Part shown: piece after piece, positions 21,805-32,072 of the stretch
Layout of the letters: every line of letters begins with the position of its first letter
Numbering within the stretch: position 1 is the stretch's first letter
NCBI GenBank assembly: GCA_023055425.1
Contig: JALGPY010000012.1
Location: 13,637,922-13,701,921, forward strand
DNA length: 64,000 nt
Reading direction: 5' to 3'
DNA from: Linanthus parryae
Lineage: Eukaryota; Streptophyta; Magnoliopsida; Ericales; Polemoniaceae
The notes under the pieces: model-generated
Told to the model about the DNA's origin: nothing
Databases searched by the model: none
Seen by the model: the letters and a program-made list of their open reading frames with translations, nothing else
Made by a program: the position numbers and the translations under genes

Positions 21805-22755
21805 ATTTTATTTAGTATAGTTGTTAGCTAGTGTTAGATAGAATAGATTTTTCGCCAAGATTGAAGAAAAGAAGCCTAAAGCCAAAGGAAGCCACAAAAG
21901 GATAGAGCTTGGAGCATTCCACATGACTATGAAGGATGGACCAAAAGATGAAGACGCATGAAGATGTGTTTGCTTTTAGGGTTCATAGATAATTCCATTG
22001 GCTGGGAATTATCTTAGTCTAGAAAAGGCCATATTCTTATCACGTTTTATTTTGTTTGTGGTTGTTTATTTTATTGTCTTATTATTTTGTGGTTGGTGTA
22101 TGGATGATGCATGCAATTAGGATAATAAGATAATTAGACAACCCGGATCTATTATTTGGAGTTGTGCCCAAACTCAAATAGATAGATTGGTTGATACGGA
22201 TCAACAAAAACAATTAAAATTGAATTGAAAATCCCTCAAAATTCAATTATTGTGTTTTGTCTTCTGGTTATTTAAACACTCATCATCATCATGATTCCCA
22301 AGATCGTGCGTGCCAAAGCATGGCGACTTGGTTAATAATGATGTGGTGCGATGGCACACCTCGTGTGCAAATTGTTTAAGTAAGAGGTTGGACGCAACTA
22401 GGTGTTAAATAGGATTATAACCTAGAGACAATCAATTGGGATTATCCATGCGGGTGGATAAATAAGGAGTTATTTTCCCAATTGAACCAAGAGTTGCATA
22501 AGGGATGCAATTGGAATTGTTCCTACCTAAAGTAGTCAAATTATGGGTGACTTGCCAAAGCAAGCTCATAAGGAGATGAAACATGGATCTTGGCCCACTA
22601 GAAAATATATGGATATTTTCCGCATTAATATCTTGAGGGTTATTAATCCGTAGAAAAATAGTGGGAGCTATATTTGATAAACTAGCCATTATTGAATATA
22701 GTCAAAAATTCACAAATACTAAAATTTGCGTATTTTCCTTTTTGTAGAATTCCAA
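21805..22755 (+). other. Angela copy B' leader (right arm of inverted repeat)
   Basis: It begins at ATTTTATTTAGTATAG, which corresponds to a point well inside the leader of copy D (about 52830), and runs to the gag ATG at 22756. It is similar to the inverse of 20402-21366, with visible substitutions and small indels. No sense coding frame is seen. Confidence 0.75.
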
Positions 22756-24465
22756 ATGGCAAACAACTCATAGAGTTCACAACATTCCCTACGATCTGTC
22801 CTTGGTAGATCTAGTAGAGTGCGCTTGGAACCCGAGAGGTGTGGACTTCTCGTGACCGATTCCAGTGACACAATGTTCATAGATGATGAGCCTACTACCT
22901 ATGAAGAGGCCGTGAAAGGGCCAGACTCTCATAAGTGGCTAGAAGCCATGAGATCCGAGATGGAATCCATGTATACCAACAAAGTATGGACTTTGGTGGA
23001 ACCACCCGAAGGGGCGCGGCCCATAGGGTGCAAGTGGGTCTTCAAGAAGAAGATCGACATGGATGGTAATGTGATTACCTATAAGGGCCAGTTCGTGGCT
23101 AAAGGATTAAGACAGATTCATGGTATTGACTATGATGAAACCTTTTCACCAGTCGCTATGACCAAATCCACCCGAATCCTACTTGCTATTGCAGCATACT
23201 ACGACTATGAGATTTGGCAGATGGATGTCAAAACAACATTCCTTTATGGGAATCTCATCGAGGACGTGTATATGATAAAGCCAAAGGGTTTTGAAGATCC
23301 AAAGCAAGCCAACAAATTCTGTAAGCTGCAACGATCCATTTATGGATCGAAGCAAGCTTCTAGGAGTTGGTATCGACGTTTTGATGAAGTTGTAAAAGAG
23401 TTTGGCTTCATCAGAAACGAAGATGAGTCTTGTGTTTACAAGAAGGTTAGTGGGAGCTCTGTAGCTTTTCTGGTCTTGTATGTAGATGACATACTACTCA
23501 TTGGAAACGATGTTCCATGCTGCAATCTGTTAAAGATTGGCTAGTGAAGTGTTTCCCAATGAATGACTTAGGGGAAGCAACCTATCTACTCGTATAAAGT
23601 TCTATAGATATATATCTAAGAGACTGCTAGGCCTAAGTCAGAGTACATATATTGAGAAGGTGTTGAAGCGGTTCAACATGCAAGATTCCAATAAGGGATT
23701 CTTGCCCATGTCACATGGAATCACTTTTTCGAAGAGTGGTTGTCCTTCCAATGAGATTGAGAAGGAACGCATGAGTATAATTCCTTATGCTTCAGCCATA
23801 GGATCTATCATGTACGTCATGTTATGTACTAGACCAGATGTGTCATATTCCTTGAGTATGACAAGCAGATACCAATCCAATCCGGGTGAGAGTCACTAGA
23901 TTGCAGTCAAGAACATCCTAAAGTACTTGAGAAGAACTATGGATGCTTTCTTGATATTTGGTGGCGAGGAAGAGTTGCATGTAAGGGGTTACACGGATGC
24001 AAGCTTCCAAACCGATAGAGATGACTTTAGATCACAGCCGGGATATGTGTTTTGCCTGAATGGAGCAGCGGTGAGCTGGAAGAGTTCCAAGCAAGAGACG
24101 GTGGCTGATTCTACAACAGAGGCTGAGTACATTGCTGCAAATGGCGCAGCAAAGGAAGCTGTTTAGATCAGAAAGTTTGTTTCTGAACTTTGTGTGGTTC
24201 CTAGAATTGCGGATCCAGTTGAGTTGTACTGTGACAACACTTGGGTGATTGGCAATCAAAGGATCCCAGTTCACACCAAAAATACAAGCACGTGCTCACG
24301 AAGTTCCATCCGATTCGAGATATTATCGGTCGAGGAGACATTCGGATATGCAAGATTCCTACAGATGAGAATCTGTCAGATCCACTTACAAAGCCGCTTG
24401 TGCAATGGAAGCATGAAGGGCACACTAGGAGCATGGGCATACGAGATGCGTCAGATTGGCTCTAG
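22756..24465 (+). pseudogene. Angela copy B' gag-RT-RNase H deletion fusion (broken)
   Basis: The first 16 gag codons (MANNS, stop at codon 6, then SSQHSLRSVL) join directly and in frame to the linker before RT (RSSRVRLEPERCG). RT follows with GCKWVFKKKIDMDGN, YGSKQASRSW and YVDDILLIGND near 23478-23510. A frameshift lies near 23520, and a rebuilt frame continues from 23660. RNase H has GYTDASFQTD and [15 protein letters not shown], then a stop at about 24163-24166. The natural pol end is the TAG at 24463-24465. Gag's body, protease and integrase are absent. Confidence 0.8.
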
Positions 24466-24467
24466 TG

Positions 24468-24479
24468 CAAGTGGGAGAC
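24468..24479 (+). promoter_or_regulatory. Polypurine tract, Angela copy B'
   Basis: CAAGTGGGAGAC lies immediately before the LTR start, three bases after the pol stop. Confidence 0.75.
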
Positions 24480-24861
24480 TGTTGGAATAGATGCCCTAGA
24501 GGCAATCTAGTTTAGTATGAATTTATTTTGGCTAGAACATTCATTGTATTATTTATTGGATATTTAATATAATGAAGTCCTTAGATTTACAATTGTGTTG
24601 TTTATCTTAAATATCCCTAGTCCATTATAATGATTAATGGGAGAATCATCTATAGACTAGTATGGGGTTGGATTGATATGGAGATATCATGATCCAACAC
24701 ATGGGTGTGCATTAAGGGTAATGGCGCACTGGATTGACCCATCTTCGAGAAGACTTCATACACGTTATGTTAAGTCACAAGTGCTTCTCGTGGTGCAATG
24801 GTATTGTCATCCTTAGACTTGAAGTTGCTAGATATTCTAGTTGTGGATTATTGTAATTTTG

Positions 24862-24878
24862 GTAGCGTCAAACGCTAC
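24862..24878. promoter_or_regulatory. Conserved LTR hairpin GTAGCGT-CAA-ACGCTAC
   Basis: A 7 bp perfect stem with a 3 base loop lies just upstream of a TATA-like box. The same palindrome occurs in the other full Angela LTRs (near 16041, 29577, 30087, 48510, 50291 and 59471), perfect in some and with one or two changes in others. It could be a protein-binding site or an RNA stem. Confidence 0.5.
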
Positions 24879-24894
24879 ACCGTAACTGGGTAGT

Positions 24895-24900
24895 TATAAA
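24895..24900 (+). promoter_or_regulatory. TATA-like box 1, Angela LTR
   Basis: TATAAA lies in the conserved stretch AACTGGGTAGTTATAAAG. BARE-1, a related element, is known to use two promoters in its LTR, which fits two boxes here. Confidence 0.4.
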
Positions 24901-25470
24901 GGCGTGTACCGGATACAATAAGAAGAAAGCTTAGAGATCGTAGTGGAAGAATATAGAATTTGTACCTCCCACATAACGGGAGCAAATATCCTAGGCCACT
25001 TGAGGGATAGTGCTTATAGAATGTCTGGCCAGACTCAAATAAATCAATATGGGATATTGATGTTATTTGCACGAATAAGTCTATTCCCATGCATCGAGAA
25101 ACTATGGATTGGATATACGAGTGTGACTTGTATGTCTCGTGTCCAATCCGGATATAGAGACAAAGGGATGAGACAATTAATTGTACAAGGTTTGTCGGAT
25201 GAATATTCTATTAGTTGGTTAGAATGGATGTTTTGCTAGAAACCCTCCATATTAGCGAATTGTTGCTACCAACTAGATAGAACCTATGGGGTCACACGCT
25301 ATATAGAGTTTAACTAGATTTGGGAATTAATTAAGAGGATTAATTAATTAGAAGGATCACTTTGAAACACCTTGCAAACTTAGTAGGACTAATTTGCAAG
25401 GTAGGGACTAAACTGAATTCTAGTAGGACTAGAATGGGTCCTTTAGGTAGTTGGCAAGGATTTGTTGGAC

Positions 25471-25478
25471 TATATAAA
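25471..25478 (+). promoter_or_regulatory. TATA-like box 2, Angela LTR
   Basis: TATATAAA is followed by a pyrimidine-rich stretch (TTCTCCTTCCTTCC), a plausible core promoter. It is conserved in all full Angela LTRs of the window. Confidence 0.55.
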
Positions 25479-25936
25479 GGATTCTCCTTCCTTCCTTCCC
25501 ATACTTATGAGCCTTTAGTTCATAACTTGAGTGGGAGAGAACAAAAGGAGAGAGAGCAAGTAAGCAAGAGGGACCCGTCTGCCCCCTTGTCGCCGCCCCT
25601 TCCCGTCAGCCCAAACAAGGAGGCCGCCCCTCCTTGTTTCCTCGTGTTGTGTGATTTATTCTTCCTCTTCCTCCATTATAGGCTAGCACAAAGGAGAAGG
25701 AAGATCTAGATTTCAACTCTAGGCGTGGATCAACTATAGAGAACGTGACACGATTCACATTACAAGTCATCACAGGAGAAACCCTAAGGTGTGTAACTTG
25801 ATTTCTTCCGTTACCATCGTTATGTCTCTTGCTCTGTGATCCTTGGAGGGTATTGCATGGATTATATTTTTTTTTCCGCTGTGTATCCATGATCAAAACC
25901 CTACATAACCCCTGTCTAGTTCTTGCAATCGAACCC

Positions 25937-26145
25937 TATCGATGCTCCAACTACGGCCGAGTTCCTGCAATCGAATCCCCTGCTTGTTGTTCCAACTCCC
26001 ACCGAGTTCGTACAACAAGTTTGTTTATTGTTCCGACTCCCACCGAGTCCCTACAACAAAAACCCCCCAACACGTTGCTCCAACTCCCACCGAATTCATG
26101 CAACGTTTCTCAAAATTTCTCCAACTCCCACCGAATTCCTGCAAT
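25937..26145. repeat. Degenerate minisatellite, about five units of 40-48 bp
   Basis: Each unit contains a form of CTCCAACTCCCACCGAATTC followed by a TGCAA- or ACAACAA-type end. Several frames stay open across it on both strands because of the repeat, so I do not call a gene. It lies between the Angela B' LTR and a Tork-like gag fragment. The remaining bases 26146-26282 are C-rich and show nothing I can identify. Confidence 0.65.
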
Positions 26146-26282
26146 ATCGCCCCCTTGCGCGCCTCATACGCGCCCCCTGCACGTATCGTGTCCCTCGTCA
26201 GAAACTCCCCCATGCCAACTCTGCCTCCCCGTCAAGAGCACGGATCCCCCCTTTCCCCCCCAACGGGGCCTAGAGAACTAGA

Positions 26283-26684
26283 CTATCCTCCGAAGTACCC
26301 TCCACCTGCAGCCATACCTGCAGATCCTGAGTTCATCCTTTGTCCACCGTTATCTCTTTTCTATACCGTTTGAACAGAAGTCACCGTAGCTTCCCTTGGT
26401 TGCCGTCAATGCGCCGGAACTTGATTGTCTCAGCCCCCATATGCAGCCCTTTGCCGCATCCCCTCTTGCTGAGACTCAAATTCGGCGGTGGAGGTATTAG
26501 AAGCCCCCTCTTTATCTTCCGCCAATGGCAACCACATGCCTTGCCACTTCAACAAACTATTTACATTGATCTGCCAAATAATGAAGTTGTTTCTCCCCGT
26601 GAACTTATCGATCTTGGTCATTGCACCGGTCATCTTCTCTGTAGCTCTTTTTCCAGATCTAGAACCCCCAAATGCGTACTCCAC
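26283..26684 (-). pseudogene. gag: Ty1/copia gag N-terminal fragment (Tork/TNT1-like)
   Basis: The minus frame 26684-26430 contains MTKIDKFTGRNNFIIWQINV and LLKWQGMWLPLAED, the N-terminal block of Tork/TNT1-type gag (form KFTGxNxFxxWxxxMxxLL). Traces continue out of frame to about 26283. The rest of the element is missing to the left. It follows an LTR and a primer-binding site in the expected order. This gag differs clearly from Angela and SIRE gag. Confidence 0.6.
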
Positions 26685-26773
26685 CTTGATCGCGAAATCG
26701 TGGCTATGAATTTCACGGATTGTGAAGCCCTAGCCCTATAGCTTCACCTTGATCTTGGAACACCGCAACGTAA

Positions 26774-26785
26774 GCTCTGATTCCA
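26774..26785 (-). promoter_or_regulatory. Primer-binding site, tRNA-iMet type with one mismatch
   Basis: The plus strand reads GCTCTGATTCCA, the complement of TGGAATCAGAGC. One base differs from the canonical TGGTATCAGAGC. It sits next to the LTR at 26786. Confidence 0.7.
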
Positions 26786-27463
26786 GTTTATTATGATCCG
26801 GCCAGATCTTAGACAACGATGATAACGATGAAAACAAGAACACAAGAACACACCCGATATAACGTGGTTCACTAGCACGGTGCTAGCTACCTCCACGACC
26901 CAAAAACCATGTTTATTAGAGAGAAACGATATGAATACAATCCAATACCTTAGCCTATGCCTATACACGTTTCTATAGACGTACTAGGCTTGCTTGGTCC
27001 CAAAGAAACGTCCAAAACGGACCAAAAACGCATAAGGAAACAATCCCAAAAACGTCAGGAGCAGACTAGGTCATGCGACCTAGTGGTCCAGGTCGTGCGA
27101 CCTACCAGACTAGGTCGTGCGACCTACTTTCCATTGTCTTCCTTCTCTTCGACTTGATCCCCCGTTTGGCCTTGTTTCTTCTCTCGCTTCGTCGCCAACT
27201 CCTCACCAAACCCAAGTACATTCAAGACACCTTGATTCCCAATAGTAATAAATGGAAATACATAACAGAAAGGTTCTTGAGGTGGACAATCAACTCAAGA
27301 CACTTGAGCCTGGTGGACATTATTGGAACGACCACGTTCCAATTAGAACAACCTCAGCCGAAGTTTAAAACATTTGGTAACTGGCGGCATATATTTGGTA
27401 AATTGGCCAGAATCTGGAGATTTATGGCCGGAAACTGGAAATTCACTTACTGAGATTATGACA
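26786..27463 (-). repeat. LTR region, possibly composite (gypsy 3' LTR and Tork-like 5' LTR)
   Basis: The right edge (TGTCATAATC on the minus strand at 27463) follows a gypsy pol tail and a purine tract, as a gypsy 3' LTR should. The left edge has a Tork-like U5 (GTGAACCACGTTATATCGGG on the minus strand) followed by a copia primer site and copia gag. One 678 bp LTR cannot belong to both, so an internal junction is likely, but I cannot place it. Three copies of a 14-16 bp palindrome lie at 27067-27126. Confidence 0.5.
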
Positions 27464-27473
27464 ATCCCCCCTC

Positions 27474-27690
27474 AAAGACTTCGTGACCTCACGAATCCGG
27501 GAACTGACACCTCAGCTGGCGGTAATCTTCCCATGTAGCCTCTGCAGGGGAGAGTTAGCTCACTGCACCACGACCTTGAAAGTGGAAGAGCTTCCATATT
27601 TCACCAATTGTCTTTCCAAGATCGCTATGGGCTCAACTAATAATGGGCCATCATGACCAACGACATGGAGGTAAGGAGAAACTAGGTAAG
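27474..27690 (-). pseudogene. Ty3/gypsy pol C-terminal tail (chromodomain-like end)
   Basis: The minus strand reads LLVEPIAILERQLVKYGSS, then VVVQ, a stop and WEDYRQLRCQFPDS in a shifted frame. This matches the end of chromovirus pol. GAGGGGGGA at about 27465-27474 fits a PPT. Integrase of the same kind and strand resumes at 48911. The gypsy element therefore appears split by the 21 kb Angela copy C. Confidence 0.7.
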
Positions 27691-30484
27691 TGCAGAATAT
27701 TCAATAATGGATACGCAGCAGAATAAACAATAATTTATCCGTTCAATACTCTCCAAGGATCACAGGAAGAGAATTCATAACGATAGTAAAGGATTCGTGT
27801 CATGTACCTTGTAGGTCTCCTTTGATGACTTCTAACGCGAAAAGTATCACGTTTCTACGGTTGATCCACGCCTAGGATTGAGATCTAGATCCTCAAATAT
27901 CTTTGTGCTAGCTAGGATGAAGAGGAAGAAGAAATCACGCAACAGAGCACCAAAAGGAGGCTTCGGCCTCCTTGTTGTGGCCAACGGGTAGAGGGGACGG
28001 AAAGGGGCGGACGGGTCTCCTTGCTTGCTCTCTCTCCTTGCTTATCTCCTACTCAACTTATGTTATGAGCATTAGTGTAGGAAAGGAATCTAGGAGCATC
28101 CTTTATATAGTCCAACAACTCCTTGTTACTACATAAAGGCCCTCTCCTAATCCTACTCAAGTTCGGATTAGTCCAACTTGCATATGAGTCCTACTAAGTT
28201 AGCAAGTTGTTGCGATTTGATCCTTCCAATGAATTGATCATATTAATTAATTCTCAAGTCTAGTTCAATCCATACGGCGCGTGACCCCATAGGTTTCTAC
28301 TTAGTTGATAGAAACTATTTACTAATATGGAGCGGTCTCTAGCAAGGCATCCATACTACCCAACTAATATAAATAGTCATCCGACAAAACTTGTGCAAGT
28401 ATTGTCTCATCCTTTTGTCTCAATATCCGGATTGGACACGAGACATGCAAGTCACATTCGTATATCCAATTCATAGTTCCTCAATCCTGGGAATAGCCTT
28501 ATTCGTGCAAATGACATCAATATCCCATATTGATTTATTTGAGTCTGGCCAGACATTCTATAAGCACTATCCCTCGAGTGGCCTAGGATATTTGTGTAGG
28601 GTTTTGGCCATGGATACCCTCCAAGGATCACAGGACAAGAGGCATAACGATGGTAAAGGAAGAATCATGTTACACACCTTAGGGTTTCTCTTGTGATGAC
28701 TTGTAGCGTGAATTGTGTCACGTCTTTACGGTTGATCCACGCCTAGATTTGAGATCTAGATCTTCCTTAACCTTTGTGCTAGCTAGGAACGGAGGAAAAG
28801 GAAGAAGAAATCACACAACGGGAACATCCCATGGCCGTGCCTGCAAAAGGCCGACGACATGGGTGGGGGCGGACGACACCTAGGGCTTCGGCCTTGGTGT
28901 TTTGTCTTACTCTCTCCATTTTTCTCTCCCACTCACTTATGTTATGATCATTAGTGTCGTAAGGAAGCTAGGTGCATCCTTTATATAGTCCAACAACTCC
29001 TTGTCAACTACCTAAAGGCCCTATTCTAGTCCTACTAGAATCCGGATTAGTCCCTTCCTTGCAAATTAGTCCTACTAAGTTTGCAGGGTGTTGCAAAGTG
29101 ATCCCTCTAAATAATTAATCATATTAATTAATTCCCAAATCTAGTTCAAATCTATCTAGCGTGTGACCCCATAGGTTCTATCTAGTTGGTAGCAACAATT
29201 TGCTAATATGGAGCGGTTTCTAGCAAAACATCCATTCTAGCCAACTAATAAAATAGTCATCCGACAAACCTTGTGCAAGTAATTGTCACATCCTTTGGTC
29301 TCCATATCCGGATTGGACATTATACATACAAGTCACACTCGTATATCCAATCCATAGTTTCTCGATCCTGGGAATAGCCTTATTCGTGAAAATAACATCA
29401 ATATCCTATATTGATTTATTTGAGTCTGGCCAGACATTCTATAAGCACTATCCCTCGAGTGCCCTAGGATATTTGCTCCCGTTATGTGGGAGGGAAAAAT
29501 TCTATCTACGTCCACTACGATCTCTAAGCTTGCTTCTTATTGTATCTGGTACACGCCTTATAGCTACCCAGTTACGGTGTAACGTTTGACGCTACCAAAA
29601 TCACAATAATCCACAACTAGACAATCTTGTGACTTCAAGTCTAAGGATTACAATACCATTGCACCGCGAGAAGTGCTTGTGACTCAACATAACATGTATG
29701 TAGCCTTCTCGGAGATGGGTCAATCCAGTGCGCCATTACCCTTAATGCACACCCATGTGTTGGATCATGATATCTCCATATCAATTCAATCCCATACTAG
29801 TCTATAGATGATTGTCCTATTTAATCATTATAATGGAATAGGGATATTCAAGAATATAAAACTTATATTCTTAGGACTTCATTCATGTTATCATATCTCC
29901 ATATCGATAACATAATGAATAATAAATCCATATATTTGTCACAATAAATTGATTGCCTCTAAGGCACAATTCCAACAATTTGCTCCCGTTATGTGGGAGG
30001 GACAAATTCTATCTACATCACTACGATATCTAATCTTGCTTCCTATTGTGTCCGATACGCGCCTTTATGACTACGCAGTCACGGTGTAGCGTTTGACGCT
30101 GCCAAAAGCCAATAGTCCACAGCTAGAAGATCTAGTGACTTCAAGTCTAAGGATGACAATACCGTTGTCACCGCGAGAAGCACTTGTGACTTTACATAAC
30201 ATGTATGTAGCCTTCTCGGAGATGGTTCAATCCAGTATGCCATTACTTCTAATACATACCTATGTTTTGGATCGTGATATCTCCATATCAATCCAACCCC
30301 ATACTAGTCTATAGATTATTGTCCTGTTAATGAGTATAAAGGACTAGGGATATTTGAGATAAACAACACAATTGTAAATCTAAGGATTTCATTATATTAG
30401 ATGTCTCAATAAATAATACAATGAATATTCTAGCCAATTTATTGTTCATACTAAACTAGAGCTAATCTGGTGCATATTCCAACA
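27691..30484 (-). repeat. 3' LTR of Angela copy C, interrupted by a solo LTR
   Basis: The LTR is formed by 27691-28594 and 29983-30484; 28595-29977 is a later insertion, with 29978-29982 the duplicated target. The U5 edge is degenerate (TGCAGAATATT for TGTAGGGTTTT). The U3 start at 30484 is unusual because the bases before TTCCAACA resemble the neighbouring pol end instead of the normal LTR start. Confidence 0.8.
28595..29977 (-). mobile_element. Solo Angela LTR with perfect 5 bp target duplication
   Basis: A single 1383 bp LTR (TGTAGGG...TTCCAACA on the plus strand) is flanked by ATTTG at 28590-28594 and again at 29978-29982. It sits inside another Angela LTR in the same orientation. A solo LTR arises by recombination between the two LTRs of a full element. 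The interrupted LTR reads continuously when the insertion and one ATTTG are removed. Confidence 0.92.
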
Positions 30485-30498
30485 GTCTCCCACTTGCA

Positions 30499-32072
30499 CT
30501 AGAGCCAATCTGGTGCATCTCATATGCCAATGCTCCTAGTGTGCCCTTCATGCTTGCGCTGAACAAGTGGCTTTGTAAGTGGATCTGATAGAGTCTCATC
30601 TGTAGCAATCTTTCATATCCGAACGTCTCCTCTCTAGATAATATCTCGAATAAGATGGAACTTCCTGAGTACGTGCTTGGATTTCTGGTGCGACATGGGT
30701 TCCTTTGATTGCGCTATCTCCCCAGTGTTGTCACAATACAACTCTACTGGATCCACAATTCTAGGAACCACACCAAGCTCAGTGATGAACTTCCTAATCC
30801 AAATAGCCTCCTTTGTTGCGCCATTCGCAGCAATGTACTAAGACTCTGTTGTAGAATCATCCACCGTCTCTTGCTTGGAACTCTTACAGCTTACCGCTGC
30901 TCCATTCAGGCAAAACACAAACCCCGACTGTGATCTGAAATCATCTATGTCGGTCAGGAAGCTTGCATCCGTGTAACCTCTTACACGCAACTCCTTCTCA
31001 CCTAAAAATATCAAGAACACATCCTTAGTTCTTCTCAAGTACTTTCGGATGTTATTGACTGCAATCTAGTGACTCTCACCTGGATTGGACTGATATCTTC
31101 TTGTCATACTCTATACATATGACACATCTGGTCTAGTACATAACATGGCGTAGGATCAACCCTACTCATGCACTCCTTCTCAATCTCATTGGAAGGACAA
31201 CCACTCTTCGAAAGAGTGATTCCATGTGACATGGGCAAGAATCCCTTCTTGGAATCTTGCATGTGGAACCGCTTCGGCATCTTGTCTATATATGTACTTT
31301 GACTTAGGCCGAGCAGCCTTTTAGATCTATCTCTATAGATCTTAATACCGATTATATAGGCTGCTTCACCTAAGTCTTTCATTGAGAAACACTTTCCTAT
31401 ACAATATTTAACAGATTGCAGCATAAGAATGTCGTTTCGAATGAGTAGTATGTCATCCACATACAAGACCATAAAAGCAACAGAGCTCCCACTAACCTTC
31501 TTGTAAAAAGAAGACTCATCTTCGTTTCTGAAGCCAAACTCTTTGGCTACTTCATCAAAATGTCGATTCCAACTCCTAGAAGATTGTTTCAACCCATAAA
31601 TGGATCGTTGCAGCTTACAGACTTTGTTGGCTTGCTTTGGATCTTCAAAACCCTAAGGTTGTGTCATATACACATCCTCGAGGAGATTCCCATACATGAA
31701 TGCTGTTTTGACATTCATCTGCCAAATCTCATATTCGTAGTATGCTGCAATAGAAAGTAAGATTCGGATTGATTTGGTCATTGCGACTGGTGAAAAGGTT
31801 TCATCATAGTCAATACCATGAATCTGACTGAATCCTTTAGCCACCATTCATCCCTTATAGGTAATCACATTACCATCCATGTCAATCTTCTTCTTGAAGA
31901 TCCACTTGCACCCTATGGGTCGAGCCCCTTCCGGTCGTTCCACCAAAGTCTATACTTCGTTGGTATACATGGATTCCATCTCGGATCTCATGGCCTCAAG
32001 CCACTTCTGAGAGTCCAGCTCTTTAGTGTCCTGAGCAACGTGTCACCAGAATCAGTCACGAGAAGTTCTTAT
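30499..32072 (-). pseudogene. pol: Angela copy C RT and RNase H (broken)
   Basis: Frames 31847-31653 and 31592-31104 carry GFSQIHGIDYDETFSPVA and YVDDILLIRND. RNase H is at 31038-30838 (GYTDASFLTD) and continues broken to the pol stop at 30499. Many stops and indels are present, for example about 25 bp missing near 31155. The upstream edge at 32072 is the SIRE insertion point, in the linker before RT. Confidence 0.8.

Larger units (their letters stand above)
21805..25905 (+). mobile_element. Angela copy B' (plus), internally deleted, lacking 5' LTR
   Basis: A truncated leader, the first ~50 bp of gag, RT-RNase H, PPT and 3' LTR are present. The rest of gag, protease and integrase are deleted. 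Together with copy B it forms a palindrome-like structure with 3' LTRs on both outer ends. No matching 5 bp target duplication is visible (left ATACA or CTACG, right TAACC). Confidence 0.8.
24480..25905 (+). repeat. 3' LTR of Angela copy B'
   Basis: This is a complete LTR of 1426 bp running TGTTGGAATAG...CCCTACA. The start resembles the Angela/WIS/BARE group (TGTTGGAAT and then CCCTAGAGGCAAT). It carries two TATA-like boxes and a perfect hairpin. It served here as the reference for comparing other LTRs in the window. Confidence 0.9.

Noticed and set aside
25829..26373. Three overlapping Pro/Thr/Ser-rich ORFs
   Set aside because: All three frames are open because of the tandem repeat; composition follows the repeat and no domain is seen.
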